The notes under the pieces: generated by a model
Seen by the model: the letters and a program-made list of their open reading frames with translations, nothing else
Databases searched by the model: none
What the model was told of the DNA's origin: nothing
Source: Elusimicrobiota bacterium
GTDB taxonomy: Bacteria; Elusimicrobiota; Elusimicrobia; FEN-1173; JAKLIF01
Direction of reading: 5' to 3'
Assembly (NCBI GenBank): GCA_022709755.1
Contig: JAKLIF010000007.1
Coordinates: forward strand, 1 to 64,000
DNA length: 64,000 nucleotides
In this document: in pieces, positions 44,467 through 52,553 of the stretch
How positions within the stretch are numbered: position 1 is the first letter of the stretch
Layout of the letters: the number at the start of each line of letters is the position of its first letter
Made by a program: the position numbers and the translations under genes

Positions 44467-44930
44467 AGCGGCCCTCCAGACCCCGCGCCGAGACCCCGGA
44501 TCATATGCCGCACGACCTTCAGATGGTTCTTCTCGTCCTCCAGGATGCCCTTGAGCACCGTCTGGAAATGAGGCCATTCCCCCGTTTCTTCGACCAATTC
44601 CTGGTATATCCGGATGGCTTCAAATTCCCGTTCCAGGTGCCGGTTCAGCGATTCCCGCACGGAGGGGATCCGCCGGGGAGTCTTGAAATCCCAGATGGGT
44701 TTCAGTTCGAGGGAGATCAACAGTCCCACCAGGCGGTCGGCATGGCGCATCTCCGTGGAACTCAAGAGGGAGAACCGGTGATGAAGGGAATCACCGCCGC
44801 CCAATCGTTTCTTAAAGAGGGAGGCCTCCCACATATAGAGGAAAACATCCTCGTATTCCATCGCCAACAAATCTTGGAGCCGACGGACAAGTCGGTCTTT
44901 GGAGATCCAGGGCTTTCGATCACGCGCCAT
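44463..44930 (-). CDS. Ferritin-like / rubrerythrin-like di-iron protein
   Basis: The 155-residue all-helical protein has the spaced residues of a four-helix di-iron fold: AMEYEDVFLYMWEA (helix 1), STEMRHADRLV with ExxH (helix 2), EREFEAIRIYQEL (helix 3) and EDEKNHLKVVRHM with ExxH (helix 4). It resembles bacterioferritin- or rubrerythrin-type proteins without a rubredoxin domain. Probable role in iron storage or peroxide reduction. It overlaps the pgpA end by 11 bases and precedes recA. The C-terminus is a short Gly-rich tail. Confidence 0.85.
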   Translation of the reverse strand: MARDRKPWISKDRLVRRLQDLLAMEYEDVFLYMWEASLFKKRLGGGDSLHHRFSLLSSTEMRHADRLVGLLISLELKPIWDFKTPRRIPSVRESLNRHLEREFEAIRIYQELVEETGEWPHFQTVLKGILEDEKNHLKVVRHMIRGLGAGSGGPL

Positions 44931-45423
44931 GGGACACTCCGGCGAGGGCCAGAATGACCCTTAAAACGATATTGGCGGCGATGCCGGCCGCGACGTCATC
45001 GGCGACGATCCCCCATCCGCCGGGCCAACGGGAGACGCTGTGTCCCCAACGGAATTTGGCCACATCGAAGAACCGAAACAAGATAAAGGAGCCGACGATC
45101 CCCATCGGATGGTGCGGAATCCCCAAGGCGGCGATCCACATCCCCGCGACCTCGTCAATGATGATCCGAGGGTCATCGTGATTCCCCATGAGTTTTTCGG
45201 CGACATGGCTGACGGAGACCGCACAAGAGATCAGAACCGCCGTGACCAATCCCAGGACCGGTAACGTCAGCGCCGGGAGGAAAAGGATCAGACAGACACC
45301 CATCAGACTCCCGATCAATCCGCCTCCCTTCCATTTTTTGAAGGGGACGACCCGGTAGGGCACATAGCTGACGAAGAAACCGCTGGCGAGGGCGAGGATG
45401 AGGAGGCGGAGGAAATGAGACAT
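44920..45423 (-). CDS. pgpA: Phosphatidylglycerophosphatase A
   Basis: PgpA removes phosphate from phosphatidylglycerol phosphate. The 167-residue membrane protein has three to four hydrophobic segments and the diagnostic motifs DDPRIIIDEVAGMWIA, FRFFDVAKF and PGGWGIVADDVAAG. Gene order pgsA-pgpA gives two consecutive steps of phosphatidylglycerol synthesis. It begins four bases after the pgsA stop. Confidence 0.95.
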   Translation of the reverse strand: MSHFLRLLILALASGFFVSYVPYRVVPFKKWKGGGLIGSLMGVCLILFLPALTLPVLGLVTAVLISCAVSVSHVAEKLMGNHDDPRIIIDEVAGMWIAALGIPHHPMGIVGSFILFRFFDVAKFRWGHSVSRWPGGWGIVADDVAAGIAANIVLRVILALAGVSHGA

Positions 45424-45427
45424 GGAC

Positions 45428-46048
45428 CTACGCGGCGGATTTGAGCAGGGGAAGGTTCTTCCTGAAATAACTGATCCCGGAGATCAGGGTGAAGAGCGTC
45501 GCCAGGAACATCATCCAATAGGGCGTCCAATCCAATATCCGCACGGCCACGAAACGCCAGCCGATGTGCAGATGGAATTGGGCCCGTGATATCTGCCAGA
45601 AATGGGTCAGCGAGGAATTGATGATGAGGATCACCATGATCGTGATGATCGTGGTGTTTTGGACGGTGGTTTTGAACTTCCCCATGTGGTCGGCCGGGAT
45701 GTCCTGCCCTTTGCTGGCCGCCAGCGACCGCAACCCCGTCATGAAGAATTCACGGCCGACAATGAGCACCACCATCCAGGCGGGCACATTCACTTCGGGA
45801 AGTTCCACGAAAGAGATGAAAGCGGCCGTGACGATCATCTTGTCCGCCAACGGGTCCAGGAACATGCCCAGAGAGGTGACCATGTTGTATTTCCGCGCCA
45901 GATAGCCGTCGTAAAGGTCGGTCACACCCGCCCCGATGAATATCAACAGCGCCAAGACCCGCGTGTACACATTATCAGTGTAGGTGAACACCATGAACAC
46001 GGGCACACAGAACAGACGGATGATGGTCAACCGATTGGGAAGGTTCAT
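45428..46048 (-). CDS. pgsA: CDP-diacylglycerol-glycerol-3-phosphate 3-phosphatidyltransferase
   Basis: PgsA makes phosphatidylglycerol phosphate from CDP-diacylglycerol and glycerol-3-phosphate. The 206-residue integral membrane protein carries the CDP-alcohol phosphotransferase motif D-G-x2-A-R-x8-G-x3-D-x3-D in DGYLARKYNMVTSLGMFLD and PLADK. The start NLPNRLTIIRLFCVPVF is typical. The ATG at 46048 overlaps the rimO stop by four bases; an ATG 15 bases further upstream is less likely. Confidence 0.94.
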   Translation of the reverse strand: MNLPNRLTIIRLFCVPVFMVFTYTDNVYTRVLALLIFIGAGVTDLYDGYLARKYNMVTSLGMFLDPLADKMIVTAAFISFVELPEVNVPAWMVVLIVGREFFMTGLRSLAASKGQDIPADHMGKFKTTVQNTTIITIMVILIINSSLTHFWQISRAQFHLHIGWRFVAVRILDWTPYWMMFLATLFTLISGISYFRKNLPLLKSAA

Positions 46049-47391
46049 ACGGCCTGCCTCCATGATTGCGGATCGAGGTTCCCCGTCGATTCAAGGACGG
46101 GGCCCCGATAACCGGTCACCCGGACGTTATAAATCCCCGGGTTTTGAGGAAATGTCTTCATACGGACTCCTCCATCGACGTCGGGGGCCTGATGGGCCGC
46201 ACGGGCCGACACATCCCCGGCACGCTTTTCGACGAGGACATCGAGGAGCCGTCCGATCCGTCCGGTTTGACAACGATCGATCACACGGCTCTGCGCCTCC
46301 ACCAAACGGGTCATCCTTTCCCGGACGAGACGGGACGGGATCCGTCCCTCTCTGCGAAAAGCCACCGTCCCGGGTTCGGCTGAATACGCAAAAATACCCA
46401 CATGCTCGAAACATCCCGATGAGACGACATTGAGGATCCGTTGAAAATCATTCTCGGTCTCTCCCGGAAATCCGACGATGAAAGTCGTCCTCAAAGAGAG
46501 CCCCGGGACCTTTTTCAGCATCTTTTCGATCAGACGCAGGGTCGCTTTCTCCCCCCCCGGTCGTCCCATGTCCTTGAGGATCTCATCCGATATGTGCTGG
46601 AGCGGCATGTCCAGGTATCGGCACAACTTCGGGGAGCCCGCCAACAGGTCGAGCAATTCATCGGACACTTCGGAGGGATAGGCGTACATCAATCTCAACC
46701 AAGCCAGACCTTCCCAGGAGGACAGCGTTCGGATCAATCGTTCCAGCGCTCCCGACTCCCTCCGATCTTTCCCATAGGCCGTCGTATCCTGTCCGATGAG
46801 GACCAGTTCTTTGATACCCCGGTCCACCAACGACCGGCCTTCCTCCAGGATTTCCGCGGAGGGTCGACTCCGGTGGGGTCCCCTCAAGGCGGGGATCAAG
46901 CAGAACGAACATCGGTGGCTGCAACCCTCGGAGAGACGAAGATAGGCGGATTGCTGTCCGGGGAACAATGGCCGGACGGAGCCATGATGATAACCGCCGG
47001 CCGGCCGATCCGCCCCCGGGACATCGGGATGTCCGGCGGAGACCCTTTCCAACAAATCGGGGAGACGATGCAGTTCGCCGGTGGCCAAAAGACCGTCGAC
47101 TGAAGCCGGCGGATCGGAGAGATAAAAGGTCGCGGCACATCCCGTCAGGACGATGGGCAGATCCGGTCGTTTCCGTCGAATATCTTTCACCACGCTCAAC
47201 GCCTCATGGCGCCCCTGCTTCAAGAAACCGCACGAATGGACAACGGCGGAACGGCTCCGGGAGAGATCGGGGGTCAGAGACCACCCTCTTTCTGTCAACA
47301 AAGCGGCCAGCCCATCGGCTTCAACCTGGTTTTTGGCGCACCCCAAGACGAAAAGAGCGACGCTTTTATCCGGCCGAACCGGTCGAGTCAT
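46045..47391 (-). CDS. rimO: Ribosomal protein S12 methylthiotransferase RimO
   Basis: RimO is a radical-SAM enzyme that methylthiolates Asp of ribosomal protein S12. The 448-residue protein has the UPF0004 N-terminal domain (LGCAKNQVEAD with C18), the radical-SAM CxxxCxxC in CSHRCSFC, the following RGPHRSRPS and LIGQDTTAYG signatures of RimO, and a TRAM domain (about 385-440). The start at 47391 overlaps the rodZ stop by four bases. miaB-like function cannot be excluded but the motifs favour RimO. Confidence 0.9.
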   Translation of the reverse strand: MTRPVRPDKSVALFVLGCAKNQVEADGLAALLTERGWSLTPDLSRSRSAVVHSCGFLKQGRHEALSVVKDIRRKRPDLPIVLTGCAATFYLSDPPASVDGLLATGELHRLPDLLERVSAGHPDVPGADRPAGGYHHGSVRPLFPGQQSAYLRLSEGCSHRCSFCLIPALRGPHRSRPSAEILEEGRSLVDRGIKELVLIGQDTTAYGKDRRESGALERLIRTLSSWEGLAWLRLMYAYPSEVSDELLDLLAGSPKLCRYLDMPLQHISDEILKDMGRPGGEKATLRLIEKMLKKVPGLSLRTTFIVGFPGETENDFQRILNVVSSGCFEHVGIFAYSAEPGTVAFRREGRIPSRLVRERMTRLVEAQSRVIDRCQTGRIGRLLDVLVEKRAGDVSARAAHQAPDVDGGVRMKTFPQNPGIYNVRVTGYRGPVLESTGNLDPQSWRQAV

Positions 47392-48098
47392 TCGGCCTGC
47401 CATATCCAGACACCGCTCCGTTCCCGGGGGTCGAGTCGGTTCCCGGCGGAAGAAACGGAAAGGTCACGCGATTCGGCCTCGATCATCGACGGACCTTCAA
47501 TCGGCCACTTCTGCCGGGTCCCCGCGATGAGTGTCCCTTCAAAAACGACCCGATGATCTTTCATGACACGAGCCCGAAGAGACGTGTTCGCCCTCGTCTC
47601 CAGGGAGTTCACGGCCTCCGTGCCCGTGGACGAGAGGAACCCGTTCGGACGGCGGACCATCGCGACCACCGATTGTTCGCCGTGATCGGGTGTGCCGCCG
47701 ATCCTTTTCACATGGAAGACTGCCAGCGTCGCTAAAAGCACGGTCAACACGACAAGGAACGTGACATCCGGAAGACGGGACGCTTCTGTCCCTCGGGGAG
47801 ACTGCGAGGACTTCGAGGGGACGGAAGGAGCGGATGGTTCGACGGGAGAGACGACTTCATGGCGCTGCTTGTAGGACTGAAGGACCTCTTGGGGATCCAA
47901 CCCCAGCGCCACGGCATATTTCTGCAAAAATCCATAAAGATAGACCTTGGCGGGGAGTTCCCCCCATCGTTCTTCTTCCAGGGCCTGGATGTACCGGGAG
48001 TGGATCCGCGTCGTGCGGCTCATTTCATCGACGCTCAAACGACGTTCCTCCCGTCGGGAACGCAACGATTGGCCGACGCTCCTGAGTTCGTCCGTCAT
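47388..48098 (-). CDS. rodZ: RodZ-like helix-turn-helix membrane protein
   Basis: RodZ links the cytoskeletal MreB to cell-wall synthesis. The 236-residue protein has an N-terminal HTH_25 domain (5-75; LRSRREERRLSVDEMSRTTRI, YLYGFLQKYAVALGLDP), a Pro/Ser-rich linker, one membrane segment (about 112-130) and a periplasmic DUF4115-like domain with ARVMKDHRVVFEGTLIAG. It overlaps lolA and rimO by four bases each. mreB is not in the window. Confidence 0.88.
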   Translation of the reverse strand: MTDELRSVGQSLRSRREERRLSVDEMSRTTRIHSRYIQALEEERWGELPAKVYLYGFLQKYAVALGLDPQEVLQSYKQRHEVVSPVEPSAPSVPSKSSQSPRGTEASRLPDVTFLVVLTVLLATLAVFHVKRIGGTPDHGEQSVVAMVRRPNGFLSSTGTEAVNSLETRANTSLRARVMKDHRVVFEGTLIAGTRQKWPIEGPSMIEAESRDLSVSSAGNRLDPRERSGVWIWQAE

Positions 48099-48814
48099 GG
48101 GGCCATCCCTTCCGAAAGAGGGATCTCCGAGACCCCCTCGGGGGGCTGAAAACGGAAGAGGTTCTCATCCAGATCCGGGTTCACAACCGGGTCCATGATC
48201 CTCGTATCGATCGTGAAACTATCAGTGACCAACTCGGTCCTCAAGGGGATCCCCTTCTCGATGTCCATCTGCAACCGGAGAGTAAACGGCCAAGCGGTCT
48301 TTTTGACAGGCGACAGGAGCAGGACCGTTCCCTCCTCGTCGGAATGGCTCCGAAGTTCGAAACGATAGCGTTTCCTCATCCCGAGGATGCTTTCCTGAAA
48401 AGTCATGAGCCCCTTGGGAAATCCCGAGAGTTTCTGCCAGTTCTTCCAGGAATCCACGATGAGTTGCCGGCGGTCCGGGAGATAGAGCCACAACCGCTTC
48501 CCGTCGGAACAGACCAGCTGTTGGCGGGGCTCAATCTGTTCGATGCGGAACTGGTCGGGTTTCTTGAAATAGGCCTTGCCGGTCATCGTCTGTTTGCCTT
48601 CGGTGGCGTGGATCGCCGTGGTCTGAGTGAAGGAAAAGGTGATCGATCGGATCTGCTGCTCGGACCGGTCGAGTTGCTGCAAAACGCGGTCAAGTTCCGA
48701 CTCTGCCGCGGGACACGGGACTGACGACAACATCACCCCCGCGACGATTGCCAGAAACATCCTCCCAACCGACGGGAGGAGCGGGTCAGTTGCTGGATCG
48801 GCCGGCTTTCGCAT
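48095..48814 (-). CDS. lolA: LolA-like outer-membrane lipoprotein carrier
   Basis: LolA carries lipoproteins across the periplasm. The product (239 residues from ATG 48814) has a signal sequence ending PCPAA and the LolA fold: IRSITFSFTQTTAIHATEGKQTMTGKAYFKKPDQFRIEQ, QQLVCSDGKRLWLYLPD, RQLIV. The start is uncertain: ATG 48814 has Arg and Lys in front of the hydrophobic core but overlaps ftsK, while ATG 48760 lies after the ftsK stop but has its GGGAGG too close. Coupled to rodZ. Confidence 0.88.
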   Translation of the reverse strand: MRKPADPATDPLLPSVGRMFLAIVAGVMLSSVPCPAAESELDRVLQQLDRSEQQIRSITFSFTQTTAIHATEGKQTMTGKAYFKKPDQFRIEQIEPRQQLVCSDGKRLWLYLPDRRQLIVDSWKNWQKLSGFPKGLMTFQESILGMRKRYRFELRSHSDEEGTVLLLSPVKKTAWPFTLRLQMDIEKGIPLRTELVTDSFTIDTRIMDPVVNPDLDENLFRFQPPEGVSEIPLSEGMAP

Positions 48815-51017
48815 GCTCCAGGTATTCTTCGATCTTGTCATAAAAGATCTCCCACCGGTTGGTCCCCTCCGGCTTATGAATGAAACCCCGCACCTCCAGA
48901 AGTGAGAGGACGTTGGTGGCCCTTGCCGATGAACCGAAATGGGCCTTCAGGAGGTCCTGGGACACTCGTCGCCGTTCAAGAACCAGTTCCAGAGCCTGCA
49001 CCAATTCGGCCAAGGTTTCCGCATTCTCCTCCGCTTCCTCCGCCTGGGAGATCACCTTGAAGATGTTCTCATAAAAAGGCTTGGATTGTTTTTTGGCGAA
49101 GGAGACGACCGCGTCCACCTCTTTTTCCGAAACATAGGCCCCCTGAAGGCGGATCGGCGCCGGCGCCCCGGCGGGGAGGAACAGCATGTCGCCCGAACCG
49201 ACCAACGTTTCGGCGCCGGAAGTGTCGATGATGACGCGAGAATCCGTCTGGGAGGCGACGCGCAGCGCGATGCGTGCGGGCAGATTGGCTTTGATGACTC
49301 CCGTGATGACATCCACCGACGGGCGTTGCGTGGCCAAGACCAGGTGGATCCCGACGGCGCGGGCCATCTGAGCCAGACGCTGGATGGTGTCTTCGACCTC
49401 GCGCGTGGCCACCAACATCAGATCGGCCAGTTCGTCGATGATGACGACGATGTAATATTCCGGAGGAAGACCCGCCGCGGCCCGTTTCTCGTTATATCCG
49501 TCGATATTCCTCACATTCGCCTTGGCAAAGACCTCGTAACGGTATTCCATCACCTTCACCAGCTGCGACAGCGCCTTGGCGGCTTCTTTGGGTTGGGTGA
49601 TGACGCGGGCCTCTTCGGGCCCCACGCGGGGATCATAGAGATGGGGCATCCCGTCATAAATGGGGAGTTCAAGGCGCTTGGGATCGATCAGGAGGAACTT
49701 CACGCGGTCCGGCGGAGTCCGATACAGGATGGACATGATGAGCGTATGGATGCAGACGGACTTGCCCGCGCCGGTCGCCCCGGCGACCAGCAGGTGCGGC
49801 ATGGGGGCCAGATCGGCGATGTAGGGTTCTCCCGAACTCGTCTTGCCGAGGGCTACCGTCAGGAAAGAAGTGGTGTTCTGGAAGTTCGGGTGCTGCATGA
49901 TCTCTTTGAGCGTGACCATGGCCGCCACGGTGTTCGGGATCTCAATCCCGACCGCCCCTTTACCGGGAATCGGCGCCAGGACACGCACGCGGGATGCCTT
50001 CATGGCTAAGGCCACGTCATCGGCGCGGTTCACAATGGAACTGACCTTGACGCCGGGCGCCGGCTCCAGATCGTAACGGGTGATGACGGGACCGGGATGG
50101 ATCGCCGTCACATGCGCCGATACGCCGAAATTGGCCAAAGTCTGTTCCAGGAGTTTCGCCTTCTGCTCCAGATCCTGATCCGACACCTGGGCCCCGCCCT
50201 GCTTGGACGGTTCCCTCAACAGGTCCGCCGGCGGCAATTCGTAAGGGGCGCTGGGGGGTGCCGGCACGGCGGCGGTTTCAAGTGCCGTCTCAGCCGGCTT
50301 CTTGGCAACGGGTTTTCGGGCAGGTTTTGATGAATCTTCAGATCCTTTTTCATCCGTTACCGACGAGAGCGGCTTGATGATGGCCGGAGGCGGAGGAGGA
50401 ACGGCGGGCTCGGCGGTCCCGGTTTTGGCGGAGACCGTCAACGGGCGCGGTTTCACCACCGGCGGCTTCTTCGCCGAAGACTCCTTGCGCGCCCCCTTCC
50501 ACTCATCCAGATCGGCCCGGAGACGTTCGATCAGATGCTCGATCACCTCCACAGGGGACACCTTAAACAATCCGCAGGTTCCCAAGAGGAGCGCCGACAC
50601 CGATACGATCCAAGCCCCCACGATGCCCAATAAACGGCTGAAAAAAGTGGATCCGGCCAAACCGAGCGCCCCCCCGTAATTCTGATGGAACGCCGCCTGT
50701 CCGAACAGGCTGGCCAGAGTGCAATAGAAGAAAATCAAGGCGCCCCACAGAGAAATCCGGAGGAAGGACTGCGGCCAGGGGCGGGTGATCGCCAGACGGA
50801 CGCCGACATAGGAAACCAATACGGGAATGACGACGCGCGCCGAACCGAAGGTCCACGCCAATCCCCCTTTGATCAACCTCCCGAGACTCCCGGCCGGGAA
50901 GAGGACACAATAGAAACTCACGACTCCGAGGATCAACAGGAGGATGCCGGCCATTTCCTTCTTCCGCCGGAACGTCCCCTGCGTCTTCACACGCGATTTG
51001 AAATAGGCATTCACCAT
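48786..51017 (-). CDS. ftsK: DNA translocase FtsK/SpoIIIE
   Basis: FtsK pumps chromosomal DNA at division and activates Xer recombination. The 743-residue protein has four N-terminal membrane segments (about 20-150), a Pro/Lys/Ala-rich linker (about 190-275), the motor with Walker A GATGAGKS and Walker B IDELADLM, and the C-terminal gamma winged helix (SQDLLKAHFGSSARATNVLSLLE) that reads KOPS-type sites. The start ATG at 51017 is preceded by GGGGAAG. It lies 22 bases after uppP. xerD is 5.5 kb further on. Confidence 0.96.
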   Translation of the reverse strand: MVNAYFKSRVKTQGTFRRKKEMAGILLLILGVVSFYCVLFPAGSLGRLIKGGLAWTFGSARVVIPVLVSYVGVRLAITRPWPQSFLRISLWGALIFFYCTLASLFGQAAFHQNYGGALGLAGSTFFSRLLGIVGAWIVSVSALLLGTCGLFKVSPVEVIEHLIERLRADLDEWKGARKESSAKKPPVVKPRPLTVSAKTGTAEPAVPPPPPAIIKPLSSVTDEKGSEDSSKPARKPVAKKPAETALETAAVPAPPSAPYELPPADLLREPSKQGGAQVSDQDLEQKAKLLEQTLANFGVSAHVTAIHPGPVITRYDLEPAPGVKVSSIVNRADDVALAMKASRVRVLAPIPGKGAVGIEIPNTVAAMVTLKEIMQHPNFQNTTSFLTVALGKTSSGEPYIADLAPMPHLLVAGATGAGKSVCIHTLIMSILYRTPPDRVKFLLIDPKRLELPIYDGMPHLYDPRVGPEEARVITQPKEAAKALSQLVKVMEYRYEVFAKANVRNIDGYNEKRAAAGLPPEYYIVVIIDELADLMLVATREVEDTIQRLAQMARAVGIHLVLATQRPSVDVITGVIKANLPARIALRVASQTDSRVIIDTSGAETLVGSGDMLFLPAGAPAPIRLQGAYVSEKEVDAVVSFAKKQSKPFYENIFKVISQAEEAEENAETLAELVQALELVLERRRVSQDLLKAHFGSSARATNVLSLLEVRGFIHKPEGTNRWEIFYDKIEEYLEHAKAGRSSN

Positions 51018-51039
51018 GACCGATCTTCCCCTTGTTGTT

Positions 51040-51828
51040 TTATGGAATGGAAAACCAAAATGAGACAGCCGACAGACAAAAACAATAGAGCGCAAAGGGC
51101 CACAATTTCTTCAGGGACAACGAGCGCATCAGGATCGACAACGCCAGGCAGCCGACACCGAAAGAAACGGCCATCCCCAGCCCGGTCGCCCCGTCGATCT
51201 GCAAGGAGGTATCCAGCGCGTTCAGCAGCGTGGCCCCCATGATCGCCGGCACCGCGATGATAAAGGAGAACCGTGCCGCCCTTTCTCCCGACCATCCCAG
51301 CAAAAGCGCGGTGGCGATGGTGGTGCCGCTCCGCGACCATCCGGGCCAGACGGCCAACCCTTGGACAACCCCGATCAGCGCCGCGTGCCAAAACGGCGTC
51401 CGGGGCAACGCGCCGGGGCCCATGGACAATCGCCTCTGCCCCCAGGACAGAAAAACCGCCGTGACCAGGAAACCCAGCCCCACCGCCGCCATGGATGTGA
51501 CCGCACTGTCGACGGATCCCTTCAAAAGGAGCCCGATCAGGGCGGTCGGCACGTTCGCCACGACGATCAGGACGATATCCCTTCGGGTCCACATCCCCTC
51601 CGGGGAGTCCCCTCGACTGAGCGCATTCCAAAGAGCCAGCCAATCATTCCGAAAATAGACCAGGATGGAGAAAAGCGTACCAACGTGCAACCAGATATCC
51701 AGAGTGAGCATCCCCGGCCCCATCTTCCAGAGGATTTGCAACAGGGACAGATGGCCGTCTGATGAGATGGGAAGGAATTCGGTCAGACCCTGAACGACGC
51801 CGAGGGCCGCGGTGTGGGACAGGCGCAT
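51040..51828 (-). CDS. uppP: Undecaprenyl-diphosphatase
   Basis: UppP recycles undecaprenyl diphosphate to the monophosphate for wall and polysaccharide synthesis. The 262-residue protein has about eight membrane helices and the BacA motifs QGLTEFLPISSDGHL (15-29) and PGWSRSGTT. Length is typical. It is three bases after the small winged-helix gene. Confidence 0.96.
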   Translation of the reverse strand: MRLSHTAALGVVQGLTEFLPISSDGHLSLLQILWKMGPGMLTLDIWLHVGTLFSILVYFRNDWLALWNALSRGDSPEGMWTRRDIVLIVVANVPTALIGLLLKGSVDSAVTSMAAVGLGFLVTAVFLSWGQRRLSMGPGALPRTPFWHAALIGVVQGLAVWPGWSRSGTTIATALLLGWSGERAARFSFIIAVPAIMGATLLNALDTSLQIDGATGLGMAVSFGVGCLALSILMRSLSLKKLWPFALYCFCLSAVSFWFSIP

Positions 51829-51831
51829 CGA

Positions 51832-52044
51832 TTACGGCGCGACGGATTGTTTCAGCGAGATGCGGAAACCCTGGTCGTCCCTTCGGAGCTGCACGTTCCC
51901 TTCACGCAGAAGCCATCCGACCGCCAGGTAGAACTGGCTCTGCGTCAGGTCCAACTCCATTCGCACTTTCAGGGTAGGGGAATCGCCGTGTTTCTTCAGG
52001 TAATGCCAGATATCGCCGGCTGTCTTTCCCACGCGGTCTTCCAT
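51832..52044 (-). CDS. Small winged-helix protein (DUF2582 type)
   Basis: The 70-residue protein has a single winged-helix fold: GDIWHYLKKHGDSPTLKVRMELDLTQSQFYLAVGWLLREGNVQL. It matches the DUF2582 group of small winged-helix proteins found in many phyla. The position directly after accB is typical, but the function is unknown; it might control lipid or wall genes. Confidence 0.85.
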   Translation of the reverse strand: MEDRVGKTAGDIWHYLKKHGDSPTLKVRMELDLTQSQFYLAVGWLLREGNVQLRRDDQGFRISLKQSVAP

Positions 52045-52057
52045 GATCTCGTCTCCG

Positions 52058-52528
52058 TCAGTCAGCGGGTTCCACCAGGAACAGCTTCTGATCGGCGGAG
52101 ACGGGTTTTCCGTTCTCCGCCAAGATCTTCTTGACGACGCAGGCCCGGTCCGCGCGGATCTCGTTCATGACCTTCATGGCTTCCACGATGCAGAGCACCT
52201 GTCCGTAAGACACCTTATCCCCCTCACGGACGAACGGGTCCGACTGGGGCGACGGGGCTCGATAAAAAACCCCCGCCAAGGGCGACGCGATGGAGACCCC
52301 TTGTGGTTCCGGCTCCGCAACGGCGCTCTCCGTCCCCTCAGGGAGAACCGGGTCCGGCACCGGGAGGGTCGGCGCCAGCTCGCGCACCGCGCGGCGGCGC
52401 ACGAGCTTAACGGAGAAGTTCTTTTGTCCGATTTCAAGTTCGGACAGGTTCTCGGACACCATCAGGTCAAACAAGGACCTGAGTTCCTGGATATCCTTCT
52501 TCTTCTGCATCTTGTCTGAATCGGTCAT
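52058..52528 (-). CDS. accB: Acetyl-CoA carboxylase biotin carboxyl carrier protein
   Basis: AccB carries carboxybiotin for the first step of fatty-acid synthesis. The 156-residue protein has the usual helical N-terminus, a Pro/Ala-rich linker (about 50-75) and a C-terminal biotinyl domain with K119 in EAMKVMNEI. The companion accC, normally next, is absent here; the next gene is the winged-helix gene. Ribosome site is weak. Confidence 0.93.
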   Translation of the reverse strand: MTDSDKMQKKKDIQELRSLFDLMVSENLSELEIGQKNFSVKLVRRRAVRELAPTLPVPDPVLPEGTESAVAEPEPQGVSIASPLAGVFYRAPSPQSDPFVREGDKVSYGQVLCIVEAMKVMNEIRADRACVVKKILAENGKPVSADQKLFLVEPAD

Positions 52529-52553
52529 GACTTAAGACAAGGAAACCCCGTTC

